From the NCBI GenBank assembly GCA_900770925.1, contig CAAGLY010000026.1, forward strand, positions 1-23,643: a DNA stretch of 23,643 nucleotides, in the 5' to 3' direction. The translations under genes were made by a program, and so were the position numbers. The DNA is from Bacilli bacterium (GTDB lineage: Bacteria > Bacillota_I > Bacilli_A > RFN20 > CAG-288). A model generated the notes under the pieces. It did not search any database, had not been told where the DNA came from, and was given only the letters and a program-made list of their open reading frames with translations. Below, one piece after another: positions 13,698-22,750 of the stretch (position 1 is the stretch's first letter; each line of letters opens with the position of its first letter).

Positions 13698-15047
13698 TTA
13701 CAGGAGTCCTTTCTTCCTCAGAAGAGGACGTAAGGCATCGGAGAGGGCAAAGTCTTTCTCATCGCGGGCTTTCCTGTATTTCTGATACCTTTCCCGGTCT
13801 TCCTCGCTGACAAGAGGCAATTCAAAGACAAGGCCTAAGACAGAGAAGAGCTTCGTTAAGGTCTTGAAGAGAGAAGAGAGACGCTTTTCATCCCTAGGCT
13901 TCTTCCTTAATTCAGAATTCCTCTCTTTGATCTCCTTATCGACAACAGCCCTAGCGTTAGAGACATTGAGGTCATTGGCCAAAGCATTCATGAATTCTTC
14001 ATAGTCTTCACTGATAACCGGCTGAGCTTCCACGTTATTAAGCTGAAGCGTACAGGAAGCACGTTTCCTTGTGGAAGCAAACTTGCTTGCTTTCTTATCG
14101 AACAGGGAAAGCTGTTCTTCCGTATAGTTGATCGGAGCGCGGTAATGGGTAGAGTAGAAGAACATGCGGACAGCATTTCCGCTATGGCGGGCTAAGACAT
14201 CCTTTGCTAAGATGGAGTTGCCTAAGGATTTACTCCTCTTTGTTCCGTTGGTGAGCAGGAAGCCGACATGCCTCCAGTAATTGGCAAGATGCGTGCTGTG
14301 GCTTGCCTCAGACTGGGCAATCTCATTCTCGTGATGCGGGAATTTCAGATCAAATCCCCCGCCATGGATATCGATTAAAGGCTTATGGAAAACCGAGTTG
14401 ACCCTGACAACACATTCCGTATGCCAGCCTGGACGTCCGGTTCCGACAACAGTATCGAATTTGATGCCGTCATCCTTAGTCAGTTTCCAGAGAGCGAAAT
14501 CAAGCGGGTTCTCCTTATGGGAGTTGATATCGATACGGCTTCCGGCAACAAGGTCATCGATATTCTGCTTGCTTAAGGTTCCGTAATCCTTGATTTTATT
14601 GACGCGGAAATAGATATCTTCATCTGCCTTATAGGCATATCCGGTATCGACAAGGCCTTTGATGAATTCTGCCCTGGTATTGATATACTGGCTTGCTTTC
14701 GGATGGTCATAGAGAGGGAGGATGTGGAGTTTATCTAAGCAGTCTTCATAAGCCTGAATATAGAATTCGGATAAGGCTTTCTCGGTCTTATTCTCCTTCT
14801 TGGCTTCCTTGATGATCTTATCATCGATATCCGTGTAGTTGGAGACACACTTTACCTCGTATCCGCACTCTTTCCTGAAGCGGGTAAGCAGGTCGAAAGT
14901 GATGGTCGGACGGAAGTTTCCGAGGTGAACATAATTGTAGACAGTCGGTCCGCAGTAATAGATATCGACTTCGTTTTCGTCTAATGGAACAAATTCACGC
15001 CTAGCTCCCTTATAGGAGTCATAGAGATTGATTTTCCGTTTAGTCAT
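13698..15047 (-). CDS. cysS: Cysteinyl-tRNA synthetase
   Basis: This class I synthetase charges tRNA-Cys. Visible features are YYCGPTVYNYVHLGN with zinc ligand C32 and the HIGH-like HLGN (41-44), C212 in the PGWHTECV block, HGGGFDLKFPHHENE (H238 and E242), and the KMSKS loop, which here reads KRSKSLGN (270-277). The middle Met has become Arg, while both lysines and the serines are kept. Length (449 aa) is slightly short of the usual ~460. The start at 15047 overlaps the end of the upstream ABC gene by 8 nt. The initial MTKRKINLYDSYKGARREF is the normal N-terminus. The gene for its substrate tRNA-Cys lies 8 kb away at 22982-23056. Confidence 0.95.
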   Translation of the reverse strand: MTKRKINLYDSYKGARREFVPLDENEVDIYYCGPTVYNYVHLGNFRPTITFDLLTRFRKECGYEVKCVSNYTDIDDKIIKEAKKENKTEKALSEFYIQAYEDCLDKLHILPLYDHPKASQYINTRAEFIKGLVDTGYAYKADEDIYFRVNKIKDYGTLSKQNIDDLVAGSRIDINSHKENPLDFALWKLTKDDGIKFDTVVGTGRPGWHTECVVRVNSVFHKPLIDIHGGGFDLKFPHHENEIAQSEASHSTHLANYWRHVGFLLTNGTKRSKSLGNSILAKDVLARHSGNAVRMFFYSTHYRAPINYTEEQLSLFDKKASKFASTRKRASCTLQLNNVEAQPVISEDYEEFMNALANDLNVSNARAVVDKEIKERNSELRKKPRDEKRLSSLFKTLTKLFSVLGLVFELPLVSEEDRERYQKYRKARDEKDFALSDALRPLLRKKGLL

Positions 15048-16878
15048 TTTCTGTCTGTCCTTTCCCTAAATTCTTCTCCCTGTTCTGCAACTGGTATAGA
15101 TTATAGTAGATTTGATGCTTCTTGAGCAATTCCTGATGGGTTCCCTGTTCCCTAAGACGGCCTTTATGGATGACGAAGATGATATCGGCATTCTTGATGG
15201 TACTAAGACGATGGGCAACAATTGCCCTGGTTCCGATAGAACGCCTCTTTTCCAAGGATTTCTGGATGATGCTTTCGGTCTCGGTATCGATATTGGCTGT
15301 TGCTTCATCAAGAAGGACCATGGAAGGCTTGTAGACAAGCGTGCGTGCAAAGGATATGAGCTGTCTCTGGCCGGCAGAGAAGTTATCTCCGCGTTCCTTG
15401 ACCTTTTCAAGATACTTATCCGGCCTCTTCGAGATAAAGCTGTCTGCACCCACCTCTTCACAGGCAGTGATGATTTCCTCCTTGGTGATGTTCTCGTCGC
15501 CAAGGGAGATATTATCCAGAATTGTTCCTGAGAAGAGGAAGACATCCTGTAACCTGACACCGATATTCTTTCGAATACAGCCTAAGGAGTAATCCTTGAT
15601 ATTGATATCATCAATCAGGATCTCTCCGGAAGAGACTTCATAAGTCCGGTTGATTAAGGAGATAATGGTCGATTTACCCGCTCCTGTTGCTCCGACAAAG
15701 GCGGCTGTCTGTCCTGGCTGAATGACAAAACTGACATCCTTAAGGACATAGTCATCTCCTTCATAGGCGAAGTAGACATGCTTGAACTCGATCTTTCCTT
15801 TGAAGGCGGGAACCTCCAGCCCTTCGCTCTTCTCTTCCTTCGGCTCGGATTCAAGAACAAAGAGAACCCGCTCTGCACTAGAGAAGATAGACTGCCTCTG
15901 GTTCAGCCTCTTAGTGACTGTCTGAATCGGCTGGAAAAACTGTCCGTTGAAGGAAATGAGCATCTGGAAGGTGCCGATGGAGAGACCTCCTAAAGAAGAA
16001 TCCATCGTTACCTGCGGAATAGCAAGGACGATAATGATGACATAGCAGATGATCTGGAACAAATACCTCGTCGGATAGAAAGCGGAATAGATGTTCGAGC
16101 ACTTGAGGGAGGAAGAGCGGATGGCTTCGTTCTTCTCATTGAACTCCTGCCTCTTTTTCTCTTCGGCAGCGAAGACCTTAACGACCTTAACACCCTGGAA
16201 GTTCTCGCTCAGGAAGGAATTCCTTTCGGATATCGACTTCTTGTTCTTCCGGTAATACTTCTTGCTCTGCTTAGTGAATGCTAGCGAGGAGAAGAAGACA
16301 ATCGGAATAAAGGCAAGGAAGATAAAACCGAAATAAAAACATCCGGACAGAGAAGAAACCACAAAGGTTCCGATTGTGATAATCAATAGAGTTCCGATAG
16401 AACGGAGGAACTCCGGTACGATATCGCTGAAAAAAGTCGATAAGTTCTCCGTATCATTGGTGATACGGGTGACATAGCTGCCGATTTTCAGCTGTCTGAG
16501 TTCACTTAAGGAATATTCGGTTACCTTAGAGTACCTTTGATTCCGCCTGTCCTTAATGACATGCTGACCGAGTTTCTTTAGTCCCCTTGTGACAAAATAG
16601 GCTCCGAATCCGGCAACTAGCCAGAGAAGAGTGTCCGCAATTGTCAGATAGATGACCGGCCTGAAGACATCGCTTGGATAAGGCTTTGCCCTGATTGAAG
16701 CTTTAGAGAGGTAATCAATCAGATACCGGGCAAGGAACGGCTCTCCGGTAAAAAGCAAGTTGACAAAGACATCGGAAATCAGAATCAGGATAAAAGGCTT
16801 CCTATAGGGCTTGAAGTAAGGAAGGATGCCTTTAAGGACAGAGGCATTCAGAGGCTTCTTTTCGATTTTCGCATTCAT
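15040..16878 (-). CDS. ABC exporter half-transporter, catalytic-Glu subunit of a heterodimer (LmrD/BmrD-like)
   Basis: The 612-aa protein has an N-terminal six-helix exporter domain (about residues 25-320) fused to an ATPase domain: Walker A GATGAGKST (395-403), Q-loop LQD (443-445), signature FSAGQ (500-504), Walker B MVLLDE (520-525) and switch His556. The signature is degenerate (FSAGQ rather than LSGGQ) while the catalytic Glu525 is present. The neighbouring subunit has the opposite pattern, so the two should form one heterodimer with a single fully active ATP site. The substrate may be drugs, peptides or lipids and cannot be read from the sequence. It starts 3 nt after the partner gene and overlaps cysS by 8 nt. 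Confidence 0.92.
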   Translation of the reverse strand: MNAKIEKKPLNASVLKGILPYFKPYRKPFILILISDVFVNLLFTGEPFLARYLIDYLSKASIRAKPYPSDVFRPVIYLTIADTLLWLVAGFGAYFVTRGLKKLGQHVIKDRRNQRYSKVTEYSLSELRQLKIGSYVTRITNDTENLSTFFSDIVPEFLRSIGTLLIITIGTFVVSSLSGCFYFGFIFLAFIPIVFFSSLAFTKQSKKYYRKNKKSISERNSFLSENFQGVKVVKVFAAEEKKRQEFNEKNEAIRSSSLKCSNIYSAFYPTRYLFQIICYVIIIVLAIPQVTMDSSLGGLSIGTFQMLISFNGQFFQPIQTVTKRLNQRQSIFSSAERVLFVLESEPKEEKSEGLEVPAFKGKIEFKHVYFAYEGDDYVLKDVSFVIQPGQTAAFVGATGAGKSTIISLINRTYEVSSGEILIDDINIKDYSLGCIRKNIGVRLQDVFLFSGTILDNISLGDENITKEEIITACEEVGADSFISKRPDKYLEKVKERGDNFSAGQRQLISFARTLVYKPSMVLLDEATANIDTETESIIQKSLEKRRSIGTRAIVAHRLSTIKNADIIFVIHKGRLREQGTHQELLKKHQIYYNLYQLQNREKNLGKGQTEND

Positions 16879-16881
16879 AGC

Positions 16882-18738
16882 CTAGTCCCTCTCCTTCTGA
16901 AGCTTCTGCCTCTCTACGATATCATGGTAAAGAGAGCAGGTCTCATAAAGTTCCTTGTGCTTACCCCTGCCGACAATCTTTCCCTCATCGAGAACAAGAA
17001 TCTTATCGGCGTTCTCTAAAGTAGAGACACGGTGAGCAATAATGAACGTCGTGACTTTCTTTTCCCGGTTTCTCAGATGCTCTAGTATTTCCTTCTCGGT
17101 GTCGGCATCGACAGCGGAAAGAGAATCATCTAAGACAAGCCTAGAAGGATCTTTATAGAATGCACGGGCTAAGCAGGCACGCTGACGCTGGCCTCCGGAG
17201 AGGGTAGAACCCTTCTCTCCGACCATGGTATCATAACCGTTAGGGAAGGAAAGAATATCTTTATCGACACAGGCAAGCCGTGCACATTCTTCTACCTTCT
17301 TGAAGTTGATTTTCTTTTTGTCTTTTTCGCTGAAAGCAATATTTTCCTTGATGGTGCCAGAGAAAAGATAACCAAGCTGAGGGACGAATCCGATACTCTT
17401 CCGCAAATCCTCTTTCTGCCAGTCATTGATATCGACATCATCGATCCTTAACTGTCCTCTCTCAAGCAGATAGAGCTTAGGAAGCAGGGAAACCAAAGTG
17501 GACTTGCCCGATCCTGTTCTTCCTAGGATGCCGATGATTTCACCGGGATTGACCTGGAAGGAGATATCAGACAGGGCTTTATCTTTTCCGTCCGGATAAG
17601 AGAAGCTAAGATGACTGAACACGACTTTTCCTTTCAGTGTCTCTCTCTTTGGATTGCTCTGGTCCTGGATTTCTCCTTTGGAAGAGAGAATCGTACCGAT
17701 ACGTTTCTTCGCTCCTCTTCCTTTGGAAGCATAATCAATCAGGATGCCTCCTGCCCTCCTTGGCCAGATCAGAGATTCATAGTATCCGGTAAATGTCCTC
17801 CTCTTACCGACATCCGTGATCTTTCCGGCAAAGCTGGCATCATTATAGAGAATCGAATAGGCACACCTAAGGTAAAGAATACCGAAAGTAAAGGCTAATA
17901 AAACATTGACAGAAGCGGAAATCAGAGAGGAGAAACGGAGATAGCGGATAGAGGAGTCCTCGGCTTTTTTCGAGAGCGTCCGGAAAGACTTCTGCTTGTC
18001 TTTTTCCTTCCGGAAAGCCTTGATGACGGAGAAACCCTGCAGGTTCTCTTCTGTAAAGTCAGAAAGATCCTCGAAGGCGTCTGAAGACATCTTAAAGCGC
18101 TTGGCTTCGCCTTTTCCGACAATTCCGCCGAAGATAACGAACAGAACAAGAGGCAGAGCGGTATAAAGGGTTATCTGGTAGCTCCTCCTCATCATCCTTG
18201 TCCTAGAGACGGCACCTAAGGCAAACAGATCGACTGTATCAAGGACGCCGTCGGTAAAGCAGATGACAATAGTCTGGACATCGTTTGTGAAGTAAGATAA
18301 AAGACCACCGACCTTCTTGTCGGAGTAGTAGCTGAGGGACCTTGTCTGGATATGGGCAAACCTTTCCTTACGGAGATCCCGTTCGATATTGGCACCGATC
18401 CGTCCAAGTAGCAGACGCCACCCCCTGCGGCCTAAGAAAATCAGGACACCGAGAGTGAAGATGATCCTGACTAGGATAAATAAATCCGTCTTGTAAAGCG
18501 GGAGGTCTTCTGTTGCTTTGATTGTGAACTGTGAAGTGTAGCCGGTAAAGAAGCGGTCCCAGGTCTTCACTCCTTCGATAGGGAGAGCAGATTTGTTATT
18601 TAAGGCAGAGACTGCATTTCCCCTGAGGAGAGGAAGAAGAAGCTGACCGATGTCGACCAGGGCGTCGACAATCAGGACAAGAAGGAAATAGTACCAGTAT
18701 TTCCGGTAGTACTGGTTGACGTATTTGCCGAAGATCAA
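16882..18738 (-). CDS. ABC exporter half-transporter, degenerate-site subunit of a heterodimer (LmrC/BmrC-like)
   Basis: The 618-aa protein has six predicted membrane helices (about residues 15-330) and an ATPase domain with Walker A GRTGSGKST (405-413), Gln454, canonical signature LSGGQRQR (513-520), Walker B LVLDD (534-538) and His569. The residue after the Walker B Asp is Asp538, not Glu, which is the hallmark of the non-hydrolysing site in heterodimeric exporters of the TM287/288, LmrCD and BmrCD class. Its good LSGGQ would complete the active site of the downstream subunit. It begins 5 nt after rimO and is followed 3 nt later by the partner gene. Confidence 0.92.
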   Translation of the reverse strand: MIFGKYVNQYYRKYWYYFLLVLIVDALVDIGQLLLPLLRGNAVSALNNKSALPIEGVKTWDRFFTGYTSQFTIKATEDLPLYKTDLFILVRIIFTLGVLIFLGRRGWRLLLGRIGANIERDLRKERFAHIQTRSLSYYSDKKVGGLLSYFTNDVQTIVICFTDGVLDTVDLFALGAVSRTRMMRRSYQITLYTALPLVLFVIFGGIVGKGEAKRFKMSSDAFEDLSDFTEENLQGFSVIKAFRKEKDKQKSFRTLSKKAEDSSIRYLRFSSLISASVNVLLAFTFGILYLRCAYSILYNDASFAGKITDVGKRRTFTGYYESLIWPRRAGGILIDYASKGRGAKKRIGTILSSKGEIQDQSNPKRETLKGKVVFSHLSFSYPDGKDKALSDISFQVNPGEIIGILGRTGSGKSTLVSLLPKLYLLERGQLRIDDVDINDWQKEDLRKSIGFVPQLGYLFSGTIKENIAFSEKDKKKINFKKVEECARLACVDKDILSFPNGYDTMVGEKGSTLSGGQRQRACLARAFYKDPSRLVLDDSLSAVDADTEKEILEHLRNREKKVTTFIIAHRVSTLENADKILVLDEGKIVGRGKHKELYETCSLYHDIVERQKLQKERD

Positions 18739-18743
18739 GGAAA

Positions 18744-20045
18744 TTATGCCTTTCGGATTATCTTGGTGACTTCTGCTTCAAGGTCATAGACTCCTGCATT
18801 GACGACTTTCGCCCTGACTAGGTCGCCCTCCTGAAGCGGAACGGAGGAATAAAGTCTCCTCTCTCCGTCAATATCATCCGGTGCATAGACATTATTGATG
18901 CAGGAATAGGAAAGACCATCCTTGCTTCTTTTCGTGACTAAGCACTTGTATTCCTTTCCGATACGCTTCTTGTTTAGTGCATAGGAGATCCATTTCTGAG
19001 TCTGCCTGACTCTCTTATAACGGGCCAGCTTGACTTCTTCCGGAACCTGGTCTTTGAACTTTGCACCAGGGGTTCCCTCTTCCGGACAGTAGGTGAAACA
19101 GCCGAGATGATCGAACTTCAGCTCTTTCCTCTGCTTAATCAACTCATCGACATCTTCCTCGGTTTCGCCAGGGAAACCGACCATGACCGTAGTACGGATG
19201 ATGCTATCTGGAACTTTTTTCCGGAAACGGCTGATCAGATCGATGATATCCTGTTCCGTTCCTCTTCTGCCCCTATGTTTAAGGACATGATCAGAGAAAT
19301 GCTGAACAGGAAGGTCGAAATACGGAGTGATGCTGTTATCGGCAGCGTATAAGTCAATCAGTTCCTCCGGAACTTCATCAGGATAAAGATACCTAAGCTT
19401 AACAAAATCAAAACCAGGATGCCTGACAATCTCTTTGACAAGGTCGGTTAAGGAGAGATGGATATCTCTTCCATACCTAGAAGTATCCTGGGAAATGACG
19501 GTAAGAGAACGGATTCCGTCCTGCTCCCTTTCATTAAGCTCAGTCTTTAACGTTTCGAACGGAACGGACTTGAAACGTCCCCGGATATAAGGAATAGCAC
19601 AGAAAGTACAGAAGTTATTGCAGCCATCGGAAATACGGAGATAAGCCTCACGCTTAGGAGAAATGAACAGACGCTTAGTGGGGTCAATCTCACCGGTCAG
19701 CTTTCTATCGCTGACAAGCTTCTGGAAGTGTTCGCCGAAGTTCTTATATTCCTCAAGCGGAATCCATTCAGCGACCTCGGGTATCTCCTCTTTGAGTTCC
19801 TTTAAGTAACGGGTAGTTAAACAGCCGGTTACGACCACCGGCTTTCCGTACCGGCACCTATCGAGGATTGCATCAATCGATTCTTTCTTTGCCGATTCGA
19901 TGAATCCGCAGGTGTTGACCAGGATAATATCACTCAGCTCCGGATCGGAAACGGTTTCGAACCCGTTCTTTTTCAGATAAGCGAGAATTTCTTCCAGATC
20001 AACCTGATTTTTTGCACAGCCAAGAGAAACAATGCCTACATTCAT
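18744..20045 (-). CDS. rimO: Ribosomal protein uS12 methylthiotransferase RimO
   Basis: This radical-SAM enzyme methylthiolates an aspartate of ribosomal protein S12. The 433-aa protein has SLGCAKNQVD (C10), NTCGFIESAKKESIDAI (C46), VTGCLTTRY (C75), the SAM-cluster motif DGCNNFCTFC (C142, C146, C149) followed by AIPYIRGRFKS, and a C-terminal TRAM domain (about 365-430). SLGCAKN and CGFI..AKKESI identify RimO rather than MiaB or MtaB. It is first in the minus-strand operon rimO - ABC - ABC - cysS - glf; the ATG at 20045 has AAAGGTGG upstream. A/T-rich sequence at 20060-20100 probably holds the promoter, but I cannot assign boxes with confidence. In model bacteria RimO modifies S12 Asp88; the exact residue here is not visible. 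Confidence 0.95.
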   Translation of the reverse strand: MNVGIVSLGCAKNQVDLEEILAYLKKNGFETVSDPELSDIILVNTCGFIESAKKESIDAILDRCRYGKPVVVTGCLTTRYLKELKEEIPEVAEWIPLEEYKNFGEHFQKLVSDRKLTGEIDPTKRLFISPKREAYLRISDGCNNFCTFCAIPYIRGRFKSVPFETLKTELNEREQDGIRSLTVISQDTSRYGRDIHLSLTDLVKEIVRHPGFDFVKLRYLYPDEVPEELIDLYAADNSITPYFDLPVQHFSDHVLKHRGRRGTEQDIIDLISRFRKKVPDSIIRTTVMVGFPGETEEDVDELIKQRKELKFDHLGCFTYCPEEGTPGAKFKDQVPEEVKLARYKRVRQTQKWISYALNKKRIGKEYKCLVTKRSKDGLSYSCINNVYAPDDIDGERRLYSSVPLQEGDLVRAKVVNAGVYDLEAEVTKIIRKA

Positions 20046-20204
20046 AATCCACCTTTTATTAAATAAATTTTATAACTTGAATATAATAACAAAAAACACC
20101 TTGACTTGAAACATGCTTCTTCAGTCACGGAAAGCCAGAAAAAGATTGCCTTTGAAACAAGACTATGCAAAATAGAGATGATATCTTAAAAGGAGGATAG
20201 AAAT

Positions 20205-20969
20205 ATGGGTCGCTTAGACGGAAAAGTCTGTATTGTCACGGGCGGAAATTCGGGAGTAGGTGCCTGTACGGCAGAGCTCTTTGCGAAAGAAGGAGCAAAG
20301 GTCGTCATCACTGCACGGCGGGAAGCTCAGCTTAAGGAAGTTGCTGACAAGATTAAGGGGGAGGGAGGAGAGGTTTTAGCCATCTCTACCGATGTCAGTG
20401 ATGTCAATCAGGTTAAGGATAGGGTAAAGAAAGTCCTTGATACCTACGGCAAAATTGATGTCTTAGTCAATAACGCAGGTGTTCTCGAAGCTGGACTTAA
20501 GCCGATTGACCGCTGCTTAGACGAAGATGTCGACCGTGCACTTAATGTCAATACGAAGGGAACCATCTATTGCACCCGGGAAGTCCTTCAGAACAGGGAA
20601 AAGAACGGAAGCGGAAGCATTATCAACCTTGATTCGGTTGCTGGTCATTTCGGATGCGGAGGCGCTGCCTATGTCTCCTCGAAAGCGGCAGTTATCGGCC
20701 TGACTAAACATACAGCACTTCGCTTTGCCGGAAAAGGAATCCGCTGCAATTCTGTCTGTCCATCTACAATCGTCACTCCGATGACGATGAATCTTAACCC
20801 GGCTTCCCTTGATCCTGACAGGAGGGGACAGAGGGCAAAACATGCCGATTTACGCGTCCAGCCTTGCATGCCGATTGATGTCGCTAATATCCTTCTCTTC
20901 CTTGCTAGCGACGAATCGAAGGCAATCACCGGACAGGTGATTGTCTCTGATTACGGTTCGACTCTCTAA
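20205..20969 (+). CDS. Short-chain dehydrogenase/reductase (classical SDR)
   Basis: This 254-aa NAD(P)-dependent oxidoreductase has a Rossmann fold. The cofactor loop TGGNSGVG is at 12-19, D63 lies in the TDVSD strand, NNAG at 89-92, and the catalytic Ser144 and Tyr156-xxx-Lys160 (YVSSK) are present. The loop after the second strand reads TARRE; the basic residues favour NADP(H), which is inference. PSTIVTPMT after strand 6 is typical. The substrate is unknown; glucose 1-dehydrogenase, 3-oxoacyl reductase and steroid-dehydrogenase-like members all share these features. AAAGGAGG lies 8 nt before the ATG. It is transcribed alone, divergent from rimO, with its own terminator. Confidence 0.93.
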   Translation: MGRLDGKVCIVTGGNSGVGACTAELFAKEGAKVVITARREAQLKEVADKIKGEGGEVLAISTDVSDVNQVKDRVKKVLDTYGKIDVLVNNAGVLEAGLKPIDRCLDEDVDRALNVNTKGTIYCTREVLQNREKNGSGSIINLDSVAGHFGCGGAAYVSSKAAVIGLTKHTALRFAGKGIRCNSVCPSTIVTPMTMNLNPASLDPDRRGQRAKHADLRVQPCMPIDVANILLFLASDESKAITGQVIVSDYGSTL

Positions 20970-20982
20970 ATTCAAAGTCTCG

Positions 20983-21012
20983 ATGCCCTGGCTTAGGCTG
21001 GGGCATTTTTTC
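20983..21012 (+). terminator. Intrinsic terminator after the SDR gene
   Basis: ATGCCC...GGGCAT with a further GC/GC pairing inside the loop (20983-21006) is followed by TTTTTT to 21012, 14 nt after the stop codon. Confidence 0.92.
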
Positions 21013-21043
21013 TTGCACCGATTTCCTGAATGGGTTTAATTAA

Positions 21044-21070
21044 AGTAAGAAAGGTAAGAAAAGTAAGAAA
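21044..21070 (+). repeat. Three tandem 9-bp repeats (RGTAAGAAA) at the AbrB-like gene start
   Basis: AGTAAGAAA, GGTAAGAAA and AGTAAGAAA follow each other without gaps, and the last base is the A of the ATG at 21070. The position just before and over the start suggests an operator for the regulator encoded downstream, or a purine-rich ribosome-binding element, since no other good ribosome-binding site is present. Confidence 0.6.
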
Positions 21071-21288
21071 TGAAAAGGCTAGAGAAAGACCGTTTTATTA
21101 TTTCCGTCAAGGTCGGACCAAAAGGACAGATCACAATTCCAAAGAAAGCTCGTGAGAGGTTCAATATCCAAATCGGGGATTCACTTAGGTGCAGGGGCGA
21201 TAAGGAAAGAGGTATCGCACTTGTCAAAGCGGATGCCGTCTATGACAGGAGGATGGGTAAGAATGGAAACCGTCATCCAGGTGAGTGA
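21070..21288 (+). CDS. AbrB/MazE/SpoVT-type DNA-binding protein
   Basis: This small (72-aa) swapped-hairpin DNA-binding protein has the core ISVKVGPKGQITIPKKAR (11-28), then RFNIQIGDSLRCRGDKERGIALVK, which matches the family pattern vgpkGqItIPkevRe.lgik.GD.l. AbrB-type proteins usually repress their own and neighbouring genes as dimers or tetramers. The last ~15 residues are basic and unstructured. The gene overlaps the ABC ATPase start by 26 nt, so regulator and transporter are coupled. Three tandem 9-bp repeats abut the start codon and are the likeliest binding site. An antitoxin role (MazE-like) is less likely because no toxin gene follows. Confidence 0.85.
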   Translation: MKRLEKDRFIISVKVGPKGQITIPKKARERFNIQIGDSLRCRGDKERGIALVKADAVYDRRMGKNGNRHPGE

Positions 21289-21994
21289 ACTGACAAAGAC
21301 ATACAAAGATGTCGTGGCAGTTGATCACCTCACCTTTTGCGTCGGAGAAAGTGAGATTTTTGGCCTTTTAGGCGTAAACGGAGCCGGTAAGACCACAACG
21401 AGGAAAAGGCTATGCGGCCTATCTAAGCCGACCTCCGGAGATATCAGGATTCTTGGACATTCGGTAACCGAGGAAAGGGACAAGATAAAACCATTGATTA
21501 ATATTTCCACACAGGAAACTTCTGTGGCCAAAAATCTGACTGTCAAAGAAAACCTAGATTTCTATGCCTCTCTCTATGAATTAAGCAAAAGGGAAAAAGA
21601 GGAGAAAGTGAATAAGCTGCTAACCCAATTTGGCTTAGACCAGTTTAAAGACAAAAGAGCCGGAAAACTATCCGGCGGATGGCAGAGAAAACTATCGATT
21701 GCTCTTAGCCTAGTTAATGATCCGAAAATTCTTTTCCTCGATGAGCCGACCTTAGGACTGGACGTCATTTCAAGACATGAGCTGTGGAAAAGGATTAAGG
21801 AAATCAGTAAAGAGACTACGATTATCCTTACTTCCCACTATCTAGAGGAAGTTCAGGAACTTGCAGATTGGATTGCTGTAATGGCAAACGGAAAACTGAA
21901 ATTTATCGGAACATTAAATGAAATTCTTGAATCCACTAGGATGGATAATTTAGAAGATGCTTTTATCAGAATTGTAGGTAATGACCATGAATAG
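21263..21994 (+). CDS. ABC transporter ATP-binding protein (ABC-2 export type)
   Basis: The start is placed at the ATG at 21263, which has AGGAGG 10 nt upstream and begins directly before the domain (METVIQVSELTKTYKDVVAVD). A longer frame from 21152 would lie inside the AbrB-like gene. The 243-aa protein has Walker A GVNGAGKTT, Q-loop Gln in STQE, signature LSGGWQRKL (W instead of Q/M after LSGG), Walker B ILFLDEPTLGLD and switch His in LTSHYLEE. The CcmA/NatA-like sequence and the following ABC-2 permease indicate an efflux or antibiotic/lantibiotic-type transporter; the substrate is unknown. It overlaps the permease by 14 nt. Confidence 0.92.
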   Translation: METVIQVSELTKTYKDVVAVDHLTFCVGESEIFGLLGVNGAGKTTTRKRLCGLSKPTSGDIRILGHSVTEERDKIKPLINISTQETSVAKNLTVKENLDFYASLYELSKREKEEKVNKLLTQFGLDQFKDKRAGKLSGGWQRKLSIALSLVNDPKILFLDEPTLGLDVISRHELWKRIKEISKETTIILTSHYLEEVQELADWIAVMANGKLKFIGTLNEILESTRMDNLEDAFIRIVGNDHE

Positions 21995-22727
21995 AGCTTT
22001 GACCTTTTCTAAGCGGAACAGGAAGGAAATTCTAAGAGACTACCTTTCTTTGATCTTTCTTTTTGCTTTTCCGATTCTTATGCTGGTTCTGTTCTATCTC
22101 ATTTTCCATTCAAGGGCATCTCAGTTCGAAAGGCAGTACCTTGCCCCTTCTAGGATCGGTTTCAGCCATGCTTTCCTTTCCTTGTTTTTAGCAAGGCTGG
22201 TTTCCTCTGATCGGGACACCGTCTTTATTAATCGGCTTTATACGACTCCTCTAAAGCCGGCTGAATTTATCCTTGGCTATGCCTTATCGGTTCTGCCTTT
22301 AGGGTTTGTTCAGAGTCTTTCCGTTTCATTAATCGGAGGATGCTTTCAAGCATCCCTCTTTTCCGTGAATAGGATCTTTCTTCTTCTATCAAGTGTTCTA
22401 TCTGAAGTGTTGTTTATCGGATTAGGAATCCTGTTCTGTTCTCTCTTTCCGCCAAAGGCAGTAGGAGGAGTATGTTCTGTATTAATTGCCGGACAATCTA
22501 TTTTATCCGGAAGGTGGCTTCCCCAGGAAGGACTATCTAAGAGCTTTGTCCTCTTTAGGAAGTGCCTGCCGTTTAAGAATATCGCCGATTGGCTAAGGAA
22601 TATCGCGAGGGGATGCTCTGATTTATGGCAGGGAATCTTTCTTCCGAGGCTGATCCTTTTTGCCTATAGGGTTTTATCCTTTGTGTTTGGTATTTTCACT
22701 TTCCGATTACAGACAAAGGAAAAATAA
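21981..22727 (+). CDS. ABC-2 type transporter permease
   Basis: This 248-aa protein has an N-terminal basic segment, then hydrophobic spans near residues 22-44, 60-72, 93-120, 130-150, 160-175 and 220-240. NRLYTTPLKPAEFILGYALS (84-103) is the characteristic ABC-2 permease loop (R.....tPl....f..gy). A second in-frame ATG at 21987 is an alternative start; both overlap the ATPase gene. Together with the ATPase it forms a simple two-component exporter under the AbrB-like regulator. A bidirectional terminator follows 23 nt after the stop. Confidence 0.85.
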   Translation: MTMNRALTFSKRNRKEILRDYLSLIFLFAFPILMLVLFYLIFHSRASQFERQYLAPSRIGFSHAFLSLFLARLVSSDRDTVFINRLYTTPLKPAEFILGYALSVLPLGFVQSLSVSLIGGCFQASLFSVNRIFLLLSSVLSEVLFIGLGILFCSLFPPKAVGGVCSVLIAGQSILSGRWLPQEGLSKSFVLFRKCLPFKNIADWLRNIARGCSDLWQGIFLPRLILFAYRVLSFVFGIFTFRLQTKEK

Positions 22728-22750
22728 GACTCTTGATAAACAAACACCAA

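Noticed and set aside
21152..21262. Longer ABC ATPase starting at 21152
   Set aside because: The extra part lies within the AbrB-like gene in another frame; AGGAGG precedes the ATG at 21263.
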